Source of the DNA: Psoroptes ovis
Taxonomy: Eukaryota; Arthropoda; Arachnida; Sarcoptiformes; Psoroptidae
Assembly (NCBI GenBank): GCA_002943765.1
Contig: PQWQ01000007.1
Location: 994,501 to 1,058,500, forward strand
Direction: 5' to 3'
Length of the DNA: 64,000 nt
Shown one piece after another: positions 1 through 11,549 of the stretch; position 1 is the first letter of the stretch, and each line of letters begins with the position of its first letter. Below the pieces are notes generated by a model. That model was given only the letters and a program-made list of their open reading frames with translations. It did not search any database and was not told where the DNA came from. Position numbers and translations under genes: made by a program.

Positions 1-31
1 ACCAGATGGCGTCATTGTTTCATTTATGAAA

Positions 32-242
32 CACGTGTTGCCTAACTCGTAACTTGCGTTGCAAAGTATCAATCACATAAACACTTAAATGTGGTCGGGT
101 TAAGGCTCGTTTTATTTGAATCATTTAAAAAAAATTATAAATTTTATTCATATAAGTAATCATAGATAATTGATAAAAGCTCTTGGATTTGATAAAAGTT
201 CATAAGAAGTAGTTAGAAACACGTGTTTTTATCAAACACGTG
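32..242. promoter_or_regulatory. three CACGTG E-box palindromes
   Basis: CACGTG occurs at 32-37, 220-225 and 237-242, each within an ACACGTGT context; the last two are 17 bases apart and the last is a ten-base palindrome AACACGTGTT. They lie downstream of the septin stop codon and may belong to a gene to the left of the window. Binding is inferred from the motif only. Confidence 0.35.
111..148 (-). terminator. candidate septin polyadenylation signals
   Basis: Two AATAAA hexamers read on the minus strand (positions 143-148 and 111-116) lie 140-180 bases downstream of the septin stop codon. They are plausible 3'-end signals, but such hexamers are frequent by chance in DNA this AT-rich. Confidence 0.35.
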
Positions 243-288
243 TTAAGCAGGGTTGAAATTGTTTAGGAAACATAATTCAAGCCATTTT

Positions 289-1595
289 TCAATGACCATT
301 CGTTGAATCTACAGTTGTTGACGACTGTTGCTGCTGCTGTTGAATCGATTGTTTACGTATTTGATCTTGAATTTTGGCCAATTCTTGTTGCATACGACGT
401 ATTTCGGCTTCTTTTTCCATCAACAAACGATCTTTTTCATTATCATCCATTGTATGGCCACTAATAATTGATAAATTATCACTATGATTAAATTTTTTAT
501 TCATTGGACTATCGATTTCATTCATATTACTCATAAATATTCCAGAATTATTATTAATAGTATTATTATTATTGGTTAAATGTAATGAACGATAATTTTC
601 ATAATGTAAATCATGTGTCAGTTCATTTAAATCTTGCATTTGTGATACTAACATTGATCGCAATTTAACATAATCACTATGATCATCACATTCAGTACGT
701 ACAATACCCCATGGATATTCTCGGCCACGTATACGTTCACCATTTATTTCGATTATATCAACAGATGATGATACAGCGAATGGCATCGAATTTTTCAATT
801 GTCTAACGTGTTCCTATTGATTTGAAAATGATTAAATAAGAATGAAAAAGCATTTGTATGTCAAAGGTTGATCTTACCTTATATTCATTATCATCATCTG
901 GTTCACTATCAGGTATTGTATAAACATTAATTTGATGTTGTTTAATCTCTTCTTGTATACGTTTTTTCAATTGAATAGTTTCGTTTTGTGTGAGAAAATC
1001 AGATTTAGCAATCAATGGTACAATATTTACTTTGTGTTGTAATAATTTCAAGAATCGTACATCGGCCGGTTTCAGGCCATAATTAATCGGTGAAATGAAA
1101 TAAAAACAACAATGTACACGTGTATCTCGAATTTGTCGACGATTAAGGCCAGATTCATTTAATAAATATTTACGATGTTGTTCATCAATATAATGTAATA
1201 TTGGATCATAATTATCTGAACAATTCAACGAATCACCATAACCTGGTGTATCGATAACTGTGCGAAATTGAAAATATATTATTAAACCATCATTTAATAC
1301 AAATCAAAACAAAATCAAAAAAATACAAACCAGTCAATTTAAGACGTACACCACGTTCTTCAATATCCAATGATGTTGTTTCAATCGATAGCGTACGATC
1401 AATCAATTCTTGTGTTGATGGTATTTTACGATTTGCATTAATATTTGTACCAAATAATGAATTGATCAGCGTTGTTTTACCAAGACCAGATTCACCGACA
1501 ACCATTAGATTGAATTCAAAACCTTTTTTAGCAAATTTTCTTTGCACTTGATTTGGTAGATTTGCAAAACCAAGATAACTAGTTGTTGCAGCCAT
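289..1595 (-). CDS. septin, SEPT2/Sep1-like GTPase (3 exons)
   Basis: Filament-forming GTP-binding cytoskeletal protein of the septin family, which acts at the cell cortex in hetero-oligomers. Coding exons on the minus strand are 1595-1331, 1257-878 and 813-289; both introns are GT-AG and the phases agree, giving 389 residues. Visible motifs are the P-loop GESGLGKT (about 34-41), the switch-II DTPG (about 91-94) and AKSD (about 172-175), where AKAD is usual. The 'NLPNQV.RK..KKGFEF' start and 'ESGLNRR', 'HCCFYFISP' and 'HYENYR' blocks match my recollection of Drosophila Sep1 and human SEPT2. A charged heptad-like stretch (about 345-378, DRLLMEKEAEIRRMQQEL) is the expected C-terminal coiled coil, followed by a polyQ tail. 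The start is the only in-frame Met before the conserved N-terminus; an untranslated exon further upstream is possible. Confidence 0.93.
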
Positions 1596-1605
1596 GGCGA
1601 TGGTT

Positions 1606-2680
1606 TAAAATCGGAAAATCTATATGCTTAAATCGATACAAGAAAAAATTAGAATTGCAGCAATTGATAAACAATGATATAAACTGTCAAAAATATTGAA
1701 AATTGTCAATCAATCAATCAAAACAAATGACAAAATGTTCAAATCAAAAAAACAATATATTTTGCTAAATACGGATGTATTTCAATGTGTAATTTGTGAA
1801 AATTTGTATTTATGATTTAATAATAATAATAATAATTTGATTTGATTCAATCGTTTGCTGTGTGTGTTTATTATTTTTCTAAATAAATACACACAGCCAA
1901 AATATTTCAATATTTCACTGATAATATCAATATATCGAAAATGGCAAACATTTAAAACAAAAAATTTTCAATGTAAAATAACACATACATACAATTAATG
2001 CAATATTTTCCTGTTATATGATGATGATAATGATTGAGCTTGGCTTTGCTTGGACTCGACACGACAAACAACAAAAAGTGGCCAAGCCTGAATAACGACA
2101 ATTTTGTTTTTGAAGTTTAAAATGTTTTAAATTAAATTTCTAATAAATTATAATGAAACAAACATAAATACATTTAAACGATTTAGAAATATTTCAAATT
2201 GAATCATTGATACTCACTACTTGTTTAAATCAGTTGAATAAATCACTTTGTGGCTAATCTTTTCGTAAATTATTCAATTCAGTTAATCGATGATGATGAT
2301 GATGATATTGAGAAATATCGTTTCTGAATTGTAAATGTCTGAGAAATGATCGTGTTTGAATTTCTTAAAACTTGAATTTGTTTTAAAACACAAAATGTTG
2401 CTCAAAACACAATGATGGCTGCTACTTATGCATATATGCAAACATGATGAAAACACACACACACACACACAAACACATGTTTGACCCCTAAAATTAGCAC
2501 TGATTGAATCACATGCTGCGCTTGCTTATTTTTGCTCATAGTGGCATTTTGATGAGTGGCAAAATTTGACATTTAAAATTTTTGATTTTTTAAATTTTGC
2601 CATTTTTAAAACCCGCCAAATTTGAATTTTTGAATATTTTTAAAAAAATTCAATTTTGTTCATCGTTTATTGAACTCGAT
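1606..2680. other. intergenic: septin 5' side and aldolase 3' side
   Basis: About 1.1 kb of AT-rich sequence with no coding exon I can recognise. It should hold the septin promoter and 5' leader. It contains a (TAA)n tract near 1820 and an (AC)n microsatellite near 2453-2474. No hairpin element occurs here. Confidence 0.6.
2453..2474. repeat. (AC)n microsatellite
   Basis: A run of about ten AC dinucleotides in the septin-aldolase intergenic region. Confidence 0.9.
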
Positions 2681-2686
2681 TTTATT
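2681..2686 (-). terminator. candidate aldolase polyadenylation signal
   Basis: AATAAA on the minus strand about 20 bases after the aldolase stop codon, with another AATAAA-like hexamer about 15 bases further on (2665-2671). The position suits a very short 3' untranslated region. Confidence 0.4.
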
Positions 2687-2705
2687 TCAATCGATTAATT
2701 ATGAT

Positions 2706-3824
2706 TTAATAAACATGTTTTTCAATATAATTACTTCGTGTTGCTGCCGTTGATAAAGATGTACCACCACCACCAGCAGCCGCAGCAGCCGTATATTTAC
2801 CTTGACATGCTAATGAATTAAATTTCATACGTTGAAGTAATTCATCACGTGCTTTGGTGACATTATCGGCATTTCCTGACCAAATTGTTATGGCTGAATT
2901 TTGTAGCGCTCGTCCATAACTGAAACTCATTGCCCATGGTGCTGTCGGTCTGGATTTTTGTCCAATTTGATTTATCATTGATAAATTAATGGTTGCTTCT
3001 TCTTCGGATTGTCCACCTGAAAGGAACATAATGCCCGGTACGATTGGCGGAATTGTACGCATCAATGTTAAGACGGTTGCCGTGCCGATTTCTTCAGCTG
3101 TTGATTGTGTTTGATAGCCATGTCCGGCTGTGATCATGTTTGGTTTCAAGAGGATGCCATCTAGTAAAACATTATGCTCGTGTAAAGCTGCCATTGTTGC
3201 TGCAAATACTTTTTGACTAACTTGTTGACATTTTTCCAGTGAATGAGCACCATCAGATAATACTTCTGGTTCGACAATCGGTACAATACGACATTCTTGA
3301 CAAATCGATGCATATCGAGCTAAACCATTGACATTTTCTTGTATTGCTAAATCAGATGGTAAATTATAGTGTTCATCGATTTTCAATACAGCACGCCATT
3401 TAGCAAAACGACAACCAATTTTATAATATTCATCCATTCGTTGTTTGAGATCATCTAAACCTTGTGTGGTAGTTTCATTCATTGTACCCATTATGGTCAC
3501 AAGGCCACGATCAACTTTAATACCGGGTATTATTTGTCGTTCTTTGAGCAGATCAACAAACAATTTACCATTATCATCTTTTTGATATAATGTTTCATCA
3601 TGTAGTATTATACCACTTATGAATTGACTAATTCGTTGATCACCAAACAACATTTGACGATAAAGACGACGATTTTCTTTGCTATTTTCCAATGAAATTT
3701 GTACAAATTTCTTACCAATAGTTGACATTGATTCATCAGCAGCTAATATACCTTTACCAGTCATGGTCAATGATTTAGCAGTTTGTTTTAGTTCATCTTG
3801 AATTGATTTAGACAGTGTTAACAT
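2706..3824 (-). CDS. fructose-bisphosphate aldolase, class I (single exon)
   Basis: Cytosolic glycolytic and gluconeogenic enzyme that cleaves fructose 1,6-bisphosphate to dihydroxyacetone phosphate and glyceraldehyde 3-phosphate through a lysine Schiff base. The 372-residue protein is slightly longer than the usual 360-364. Visible motifs are 'GKGILAADES' (about 23-32), 'CRFAKWRAVLKI' (about 138-149), 'PIVEPEVL' (about 182-189), the Schiff-base Lys at about 227 in 'LLKPNM', and 'FLSGGQSEEEA'. The frame stays open 24 codons upstream of the chosen Met, but that extension is hydrophobic and low in complexity, whereas 'MLTLSKSIQDELKQTA' begins where the family begins. The usual C-terminal region is replaced by an Ala/Gly-rich insert and ends in 'EKHVY'; the terminal Tyr required by the family is kept. 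No intron was seen. Confidence 0.96.
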   Translation of the reverse strand: MLTLSKSIQDELKQTAKSLTMTGKGILAADESMSTIGKKFVQISLENSKENRRLYRQMLFGDQRISQFISGIILHDETLYQKDDNGKLFVDLLKERQIIPGIKVDRGLVTIMGTMNETTTQGLDDLKQRMDEYYKIGCRFAKWRAVLKIDEHYNLPSDLAIQENVNGLARYASICQECRIVPIVEPEVLSDGAHSLEKCQQVSQKVFAATMAALHEHNVLLDGILLKPNMITAGHGYQTQSTAEEIGTATVLTLMRTIPPIVPGIMFLSGGQSEEEATINLSMINQIGQKSRPTAPWAMSFSYGRALQNSAITIWSGNADNVTKARDELLQRMKFNSLACQGKYTAAAAAGGGGTSLSTAATRSNYIEKHVY

Positions 3825-4743
3825 GATAATTTTGAATAAACAACAACACAAAGAAACGAAAATAACAAAAATCTCAAAATATTTAAAAATAATCAATCAA
3901 ACAAAAGCAAATCAATTAATCACCAATCAAAAGCAAATTAATCAATCCCTTAATCAATCAAATGGCAATTCGGAACCGATTCCAATATTTAAAGCAAAAG
4001 CAACAATTGATCGTATACAATTACAATATTAAATACAATTAAACACAATTAAATACACGCACCAATACACACGCAAGCAAACACACTTGCACACAAATAT
4101 TCATAATTAAATATATCAAATTAAATATTTTTTAATATTATTAATTATAATTAATTATAAACCATTATTATTAAATACAACATAAACAATCGAATAGAAT
4201 ATCATTCATTTATATAGAATTATTGTAGAAATATTGCAAATTTGCCTGGATAACAATTCTTTAATTTCAAAGAGTTAATTGATGATTGTAAACAAAGAAG
4301 ATGATGATGAATAAGAAGCAAAAGAAGCGAAATAACACAATTTTAAAAATGATTATGATTAATTATCATTGTTAATTATGATTAATTTTAAGACCAATAA
4401 TTAAAAAGAGAGAGAAAAAAAATTAATGTTTATGGATAGTGTGGCGTTGTCATTGTGTGACAAGTGAATGTCTCTGAGTGTGTATAAGTAATATGGGTAA
4501 GTTGATGGTTATTTCGATGAACAGAAATGATTGGATGAAATGAATGAATTAATAAAATGAATGAATGAATAAATGGATGAATGTTTAATGATAATATAGT
4601 TAATTAACATTGATTAATTAATTAATTTATTAATATGATTCGAAATTTTAGAGTCGGATGATTTTTGATTTGTTTTTCATTGGTTTTTATGCTTTAAATT
4701 GAAATTGGCAATTTAGTTTCAAAAATTATTCAATTTTTCTTGT
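3825..4743. other. intergenic: aldolase 5' side, chitinase 3' side
   Basis: About 0.9 kb of AT-rich DNA with CAA/CAATC-rich simple sequence (3830-4060) and TAATTA runs (4130-4160, 4600-4630). It should contain the aldolase promoter and leader and the chitinase 3' untranslated region; an AATAAA on the minus strand at 4626-4631 is a candidate signal for the latter. The short plus-strand open frame near 3823-4032 is antisense simple sequence, not a gene. Confidence 0.55.
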
Positions 4744-7700
4744 TCATTTCTTATGATATACTTCACAACGATCCTTGTTACCAGGGCGACAGCGGCCAAC
4801 TTCTTCGACAAACACTTGTTCAGCTGGACAATGATGTGTCAATGTACGGAAACCTTTTTTACCGCGGCCAGCCGGTGCACACACAACAAACATACCACAA
4901 CTTTCTGGATGTGCAAATACACCACGTTTCGAGCAACCAAGACCACCATCATTATTCGAGAATACTGATGGACCATGAAATGTATCGATTGCTGGTGCAA
5001 TATATGGACGACGTGTTGTTGTCGTAGTTGTTGTTGTTGTTGTTGTCGTCGTTATTGGTGTAGAATAAAATGGTGTCGAATCATGTATCAAATTGTTTAA
5101 ATGATTATTTGATTGTATACCAGGTAATGGCCTTCTTGGTCTTGCTATTCTTCGTCTTGGACCAATGGTATGTATGATTGGATCATCATTTGTAATCAAT
5201 GGTATCGGTGTCGTTGGATGCAGTAATGGTGTTGACGGTGTTGATGATAGTGTTGTTGTTGTCATAACATCTATTAATTCTGATAATCGATTTTTTTGAA
5301 AATTATTTGCTTGTACTGGATTATACAGGCTACTAGTGAATGGTGAAATATCAAATTCTGGTGGCAATGTGTTATAATTTGTAAATTTTGGCAGTGATGT
5401 TGTTGTTGTAGTCATTGGTGGCGGTGGTGTAGTGTCTAATAGATTAAATGATAATTTATTATCATCTGATGATCGTGGTGGTGTATTTATTAATAAATTA
5501 ATTGGATTTTCTTGTTGTAATGGTATATTGAATTGATTTTGAGGTTTTATATGACTATGTGTCATCGATGGAGGCGGTAATGTATGAAGTGAAACATGAT
5601 GATGACGATTATTATTATTATTATTATGATTATTCATCTCATTATTTGGCAGCTGATAAGGAGGTTGTGGTGGTTGATATTGTTTCAAATATGCTGACAA
5701 TGGTAGCTCACTGCCTGGTGGCAAAAATTGTTCCGGTTGTGACATCGATGTAGACGATGAATGGCGATTAGGTGGTGATTGAGGATCATATGCATATGAA
5801 TTTTCATAAATAACGCCAGCTTTATCTGGCAATATAACGCCTGGAGAAAATCGTTGAATAGCATTAGGATGTGGAAGTCTAATACGTCTTGTCATCGGTG
5901 TTGGCGGATCTTTTTGTCTTGCCGTTATACTATTATCCAATATATCTGATGGTCTATTCAGATTTAATTGATTATCTGATAATTTATATGGGATACTAAA
6001 CATTTGTCTTGTATTCGGATCAATCATAACAGCGGCTGGCATTGATTCATTTAAATATGATGGTTGTTTATTCACTTCATCTGCAATTAAACGGCGTGAA
6101 TTTTGCATATCATTAAATGCATTCATCATATTATGATTATTATTATTATTATTGTTTCTATCTGGTTGATTATAATTAAATTCAAATGGTTTTGTACTTG
6201 ATTTTTTAACAAAATTATCATTTGATTCAGCTTCAACATTTGTATTGCCATTATTATTATTATTATTGTTATTATTTCTATTATTAGATTTTGGTTTTTC
6301 ATAATAAGTAAACAATGATAATGTTGTTGGCGGTGGTGGTGTCGTTGTGAATGTTGTCGATGATAATGCAGCTGATGATGCTTCGGAATCGAAAAATTGT
6401 GGCCGTCTTTGACGAATAGGTTTTGATTGACGTGTTTGTGGTGGTGATTGTGTTGTTGTTGTTGCTGCTTGCGATGATTCAGATTGTGATCGTCTTGGTT
6501 GTACATATTCGAATAAATTTTGACCATTATTCATTGGTTTTTTATCATCGTCTTCATTATTATCTGTATTATCATCATCAATATCAATATTTGAATTTCT
6601 GAGAATGGCTTGAAGTTTTTCAATGCCACCCAACGCCCTAATCAAATTGGCCAATTGAATCAATTCATCTTGATTTCCATTTTTAGCGGCATTATTGAAT
6701 TTTTTCATCGTATCAATCATCATTTTTTCCGTATGTCTTGATGACATTGTTGTAGTTGGTGGTGGGGTTGTTGTTGTCGTGGTGGTAGTGGTGGTGGTCG
6801 TCGTTGTTGTTGTAATCGGTGATGAAGTTGTCGCAATCTTTGGACGCGTTCTTGGACGTCTAGTAGTGATGGTCGATTTATCTTTTTTGACTTTACACGA
6901 AACATTTGCTTGATAATCACATGCTTCAGTTTTACTGTTGAAATATAAACCAGATGGACAAGTGAATGAATGTGCAACAATACCGAGATTAGCTGGACCA
7001 CTGTCTAAACACCAGAAATATTTTCGACAATCTTTTGGATTATTGAAAAAACCTTCATCTTCACAATTGAATTCGATTCCAGGATCCGGTGTTGTTGGTG
7101 GTTCTGGTGTAGTATAAGATAATGTTGCAGCAGATGTCGATGTTGTTGGTGGCGGTGGTGTCGTTGTCGTTGTTGTAGTCGTTGTAGTTGTTGTTGTTGT
7201 TGAAGTACTGAAATATTGTTTACGTCGTTGATTACGTCTTGTATTGACATTCAATGCATTCAAACCAGATTCAGATAATTCAAAATTAACTGGTCTTGGT
7301 CGATTGCGACTAATCAAATTGCTTGGTTGTGGTGATGGACGCATCGTAGTATCACGAGATGATGTCGATTGTAATAATGGATTAATCAATGCAGATCGCA
7401 ATGCACTGATCAATGGATTTTGTTCCCCGTAACAATTACCTCTAAAATCATCATTATCTAGCGTCCAAACCATAGCGCCACCTAATCCTTGATCAAGTAT
7501 AAATTTAGCTTTATCTTGAATAATTTCAATATCATCGAATGCAACCCATTGTTTTCCTTTGACAGCATATGGTCCTTCAATATGTGGAAATGGTCGATGT
7601 AATTGCCAATCATCATCTTCAACTTTTTGACATATTTCATAAAATGCCAGATAACCTTTTTCACGTGTAGATGGACCTGGTTCACCAGGGCCATCAGCTA

Positions 7701-10234
7701 AAGCATTAATACCATTATTACGTTCATCAGCCAATGTAAATGATCTTCCATATGTCGGTATGCCGAGTATTAATTTATCACGTGATGCACCTTGTTCAAT
7801 ATAATAATTTATAGTCCATTCAGCATTCAGCTTCAATGCTTCAGGATCAATAATATCGGATTTCGGTTTCAATGGTGCATGATGATCAGTTTCAGGATCA
7901 AATGATGTATGATAATCATAGCTGAGTATGTTAAGAAAATCAGCATATCTGTAGCATCATTGCACGATTAAATAATGAGAAAAAGAAGAAAAACAAATTA
8001 TAAAATGAAACATTGAAACATTAAAATTAATGATAAAATCAATTTAAATTTTCAGAAAAAAAAAACAAATCATACTGTGACATGACTGGTACATCGAATC
8101 CTTGATCAATATAATCTTGACCGGCCGGTACGGCAACACTGAGCAGTAATCGTTGTTTACCATTCGACAATTTTTCATTATCAAATGCAAAACGTAATTC
8201 CTGTTTTATGAAGAAATTTGATAAATACACTCATCAATCAAAAATTTTGTCCAAAAATTTTAAAAAAAGTGAGAAATTTTCATCATCATTCATTCATTCA
8301 TTGATTTAATATTTAATATTTTCAATGATCACTGATGATTTCCTGATGATGATAACACACACACAAACACATCAATTGACAAATGAAAATATGAACAAAT
8401 AAATGATAAATACTTTGAAAAGAAAAAAAAATCTTCAAAGAAAGTCTTAGAAAAACAACAAAATACTTAATAAAAATATCATTCAAAAGAAGAAATATTT
8501 ATTTTATTTTGTTAGGTTGTCCGAAAAATTCTGGCCGATTTTCATTGAGCAACTCTATTCGATTAAGCAGAATGAACTTTTCGGACAACTTTTGATTTTT
8601 TTCATAAACAAAAAAATCAAATCAAATTAAAGGTAAATAAAAAGTTAAAATAAAGAAAAATATTAAAAAAATGAAAAACTTACTCGAATCAATTTAGCAT
8701 ATCCTTCCTTATCTTCGGGCGCACTTCCTTCTCTAAAAGCCGGATACTCCTAAATAATCGTCATCATCATCATCATAATCATAAATGAATATCAATGATC
8801 ATTGATCAAAATGGAATGAAAAAAAAATAATTGAATTAGATTATTTATGTGGTTATTTATGATGAAAATAGAAAATCAGAAATATCTATTTAATTGAGAT
8901 TGAAATAAATAAAAATATCTACTTATTTGATATTAAATAATACTTATTCAATTTACACTGGTATGTGAAAATCTAATTGAAATTAAACACCGAACTCACC
9001 CAATCAAAATCAATACCATCGAAATCATGTTCACGTAGAAATTTCAAACAACTTTTAATAAAATTCATACGTAAATCTTCGTTGGCGACTAATTTTGAAA
9101 ATCTTTTCGATCCTTCATTCCAACCACCAATGGCTATCATTGTTTTCAATTGATTATTATATTTTTTTAATCCAACAAATTTTTTATAATTTCCTAATCG
9201 AGACAAAAATAAAATAGTTCAATCAGTGTTTTACATCATTTGTAAATTTCCAAAAATCAAAAATTGACCACAAACCTTGATTAATATCATTGTATGGATC
9301 GAATGCTTTCAATTCATATTTACTCGATAATCCGGCAAATGCATAAATCAAATGTGTCTATTGTTTGCAATTTGAATGATTTAAATGAGAAAAAGGAATT
9401 CAAATTATTAGACATTTGTAAATTAGTAAAATTCCATTTTAGGAGCAAACAATCGAATCAAATCAAATGGATTAATGAATCGTTCGATCAATTCGAATTG
9501 AATTGTAATCACAATTGAAATTGATCAATTGATTGATTGAACATTGAAAATTACAACAAAAACAAAAACAATTTACTTACACATAGAAATGGATTAATAT
9601 TTTGTGGTGTAAAACGTGCCACACCAGGTCTATAGATGGCCCAATTTGAATAATAACAAATTAATTTAATAATATCATTATTCGATGATGATGAACGTTT
9701 ATTGATATTATGTACAATTGAATCTATGGAAATTCAAAGAAAATTAAAATAATGAAAATATTGAACAATTAACTAATTGGAAAATTTGAAATTTTTCTTC
9801 AAAAATCAAAAACATTTCCTATGGGGTGTGTGTGTTGCTTAGACAATAATAATTAATGAATGAATAATGATGATTATCATTCATTATTAGGCTGTCCGAA
9901 AAGTTCTGGCCGATATTCATGAGCTACTCTGATTGATTAATCAGAATGAACTTTTCGGACAACCAAATATTATTGTCATTAATGTTAATTAATCATATTT
10001 TCAAATTAGTTTTAATTATTTTAAATATAAAATGAGTAATTTACCATTTCTAAACGATTGCTGCTGCTCCGGCTGATGTGAATGTTTGCTCATTAAATTA
10101 TCATCATTAGTGAATGCATAAGATAATTGCGATTGTATGGCCAATATAATAACGATAATGTTCATTATTATCATCATCATCGTTGATTTTGATGATAATG
10201 ATGATGATTGTTTGATCGATTTAGCTCTGAACAT
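4744..10234 (-). CDS. secreted chitinase, GH18 + two CBM14, group VI (Cht6)-like (7 exons)
   Basis: Predicted secreted endochitinase that hydrolyses chitin in cuticle or peritrophic matrix. Minus-strand exons are 10234-10045, 9723-9581, 9357-9276, 9193-9000, 8749-8684, 8200-8076 and 7948-4744; all introns are GT-AG and the phases agree, giving up to 1334 residues. A hydrophobic signal segment 'MMMIIMNIIVIILAIQ' begins at residue 19 (position 10180), which may be the real start. The GH18 domain (about 85-470) has 'THLIYAFAG', 'AIGGWNEGS' and the catalytic FDGIDFDWE signature, whose Glu (about 204) is the first codon of exon 5. One six-Cys CBM14 lies at about 560-618 and a second, divergent one ends the protein (about 1270-1334). 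Between them are about 650 residues rich in Thr, Asn, Pro and His, probably O-glycosylated. GH18-CBM14-long linker-terminal CBM14 is the layout I recall for insect group VI Cht6. Two hairpin elements sit in its introns. Confidence 0.9.
8512..8591 (+). mobile_element. mariner-like MITE hairpin, asymmetric class
   Basis: The left end TTAGGTTGTCCGAAAAATT and the right end CTTTTCGGACAAC are inverted. The centre is the asymmetric 'GGCCGATTTTCAT..GAGCAACTCTATT' form. The element lies in chitinase intron 5 (8201-8683). The last bases of the right end (CTAA) have diverged. Confidence 0.85.
9887..9966 (+). mobile_element. mariner-like MITE hairpin, asymmetric class
   Basis: The ends are TTAGGCTGTCCGAAAAG and CTTTTCGGACAACC. 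It has a left-hand TA flank and the asymmetric centre in forward orientation. It lies in chitinase intron 1 (9724-10044). Confidence 0.87.
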
Positions 10235-10528
10235 ATTATTGTATCTTGCCGTTGTTCTCGATATCGATGTTGTTTTGATTGTTATATTTGCCGATAGCGA
10301 TTTCTATAAATATCGATTCATTTTAAAAAGAAAATAGAAAAGAAATAAAGGTGAATATAATTGAAATATTTATCTTATAATAATAATTAGATCATACGGA
10401 ACCACCAATGCACCTTTATCATATGCCTTGGCAACAAGTTTCTTTTCTCCGTTTCCGAATAATTAAAAAAAATGAAAATTTATTGTTTTTTCGATTCAAA
10501 CGAAATGGAATTTGTCGAATTGAAAATA

Positions 10529-10613
10529 TTAGGTTGTCCGGAAAATTTTTTTCAGGTTATATCATAGAAAATAATTGAATTAAAACGGCAAAAACTTTTC
10601 GAACAACAACCTT
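10529..10613. mobile_element. mariner-like MITE hairpin, degenerate palindromic class
   Basis: The left end TTAGGTTGTCCGGAAAA follows a TA, and the centre carries 'ATATCATAGAAAATAATTG'. The right end is disturbed (CTTTTCGAACAACAACCTTAA), with a small internal duplication. Confidence 0.75.
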
Positions 10614-11467
10614 AATAAACACAGGTGCATTCACACCATCGATTCAATAAAAAGAAAATTTCTTAAGAAAACAATAAAATGATTTATTGATTTATTTGAA
10701 CACAATGAATGAATGGAATGAACAATGTTCAATATACAAACACATGTCGATTATGAATATGTTTTTCATATTTAAAATTATGTTAATTTCAAATAAATGA
10801 ACATATTCATTGATTCATTGAAACTACCGACCATGTGGAATGTTTATTGAATGAATGAATGAATGATTGAATTCAATTTTTTCAAATTGAATCCAATGTA
10901 TACACAATAAGAGATTAATCAATCAATTATGAATTGAATTTGTACTATTACAATTCACAATTCAATGGATTACAATTCAATGTGAATACACACAATACCT
11001 TGACATGATTGTTAATTAATTGATTGTTGCGGCTGCTTACGGCTGCCGCTTGTTTGTTTGCTTCGTTGAATCTTTGATTCAAGATTTTTGATACGAATCG
11101 AATTTTGAATTTTGAAAATCAAAGAAGCAAGGAACTACGCTGATATTTGAAGTTTAATGTTATGAAATCACTAGTTATAAGTGACGATATTTCAAATATG
11201 TTTCAAATACATATATTTCACTGTGTGAAAATATCATAAATTTCAAAGATAGAGACAGAGGACAGAAATATTTGGAAAATCATTTGAATAATTCAAAATG
11301 TGTTATCACCATCGAATGAAATTGAAATTATTTCCTTTCGAATGCTCCGAGTAGTCCAGGTGATCAGAGTGTTTTCGAGTTTCAGTGTTGATGATTTGAT
11401 GCAAAAATTCATGGAAAGAAATGAAATTGAAAGTTTTTTATTTGTTTTTCCATTGAAATTGATTTTA

Positions 11468-11549
11468 TTTGGTTGTCCCATAAGTTCTTGCCGGTCATAT
11501 CGTAGAAAATTATTGAAAAATCGGCAAGAACTTTATGGGACAACCTAAT
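11468..11549. mobile_element. mariner-like MITE hairpin, palindromic CATAAG class
   Basis: The arms GGTTGTCCCATAAGTTCTTG and CAAGAACTTTATGGGACAAC are inverted, with one extra T in the right arm. The centre is 'ATATCGTAGAAAATTATTG'. The right end is CCTAA followed by TA. Confidence 0.88.

Noticed and set aside
3823..4032. Small plus-strand open frame upstream of aldolase
   Set aside because: Made of CAA/CAATC simple sequence in the aldolase leader, with no conserved motif.
6695..6913. Open frame on the plus strand with a long Val run
   Set aside because: It is antisense to the Thr-repeat linker of the chitinase; ACA/ACC repeats read as Val/Cys on the other strand.
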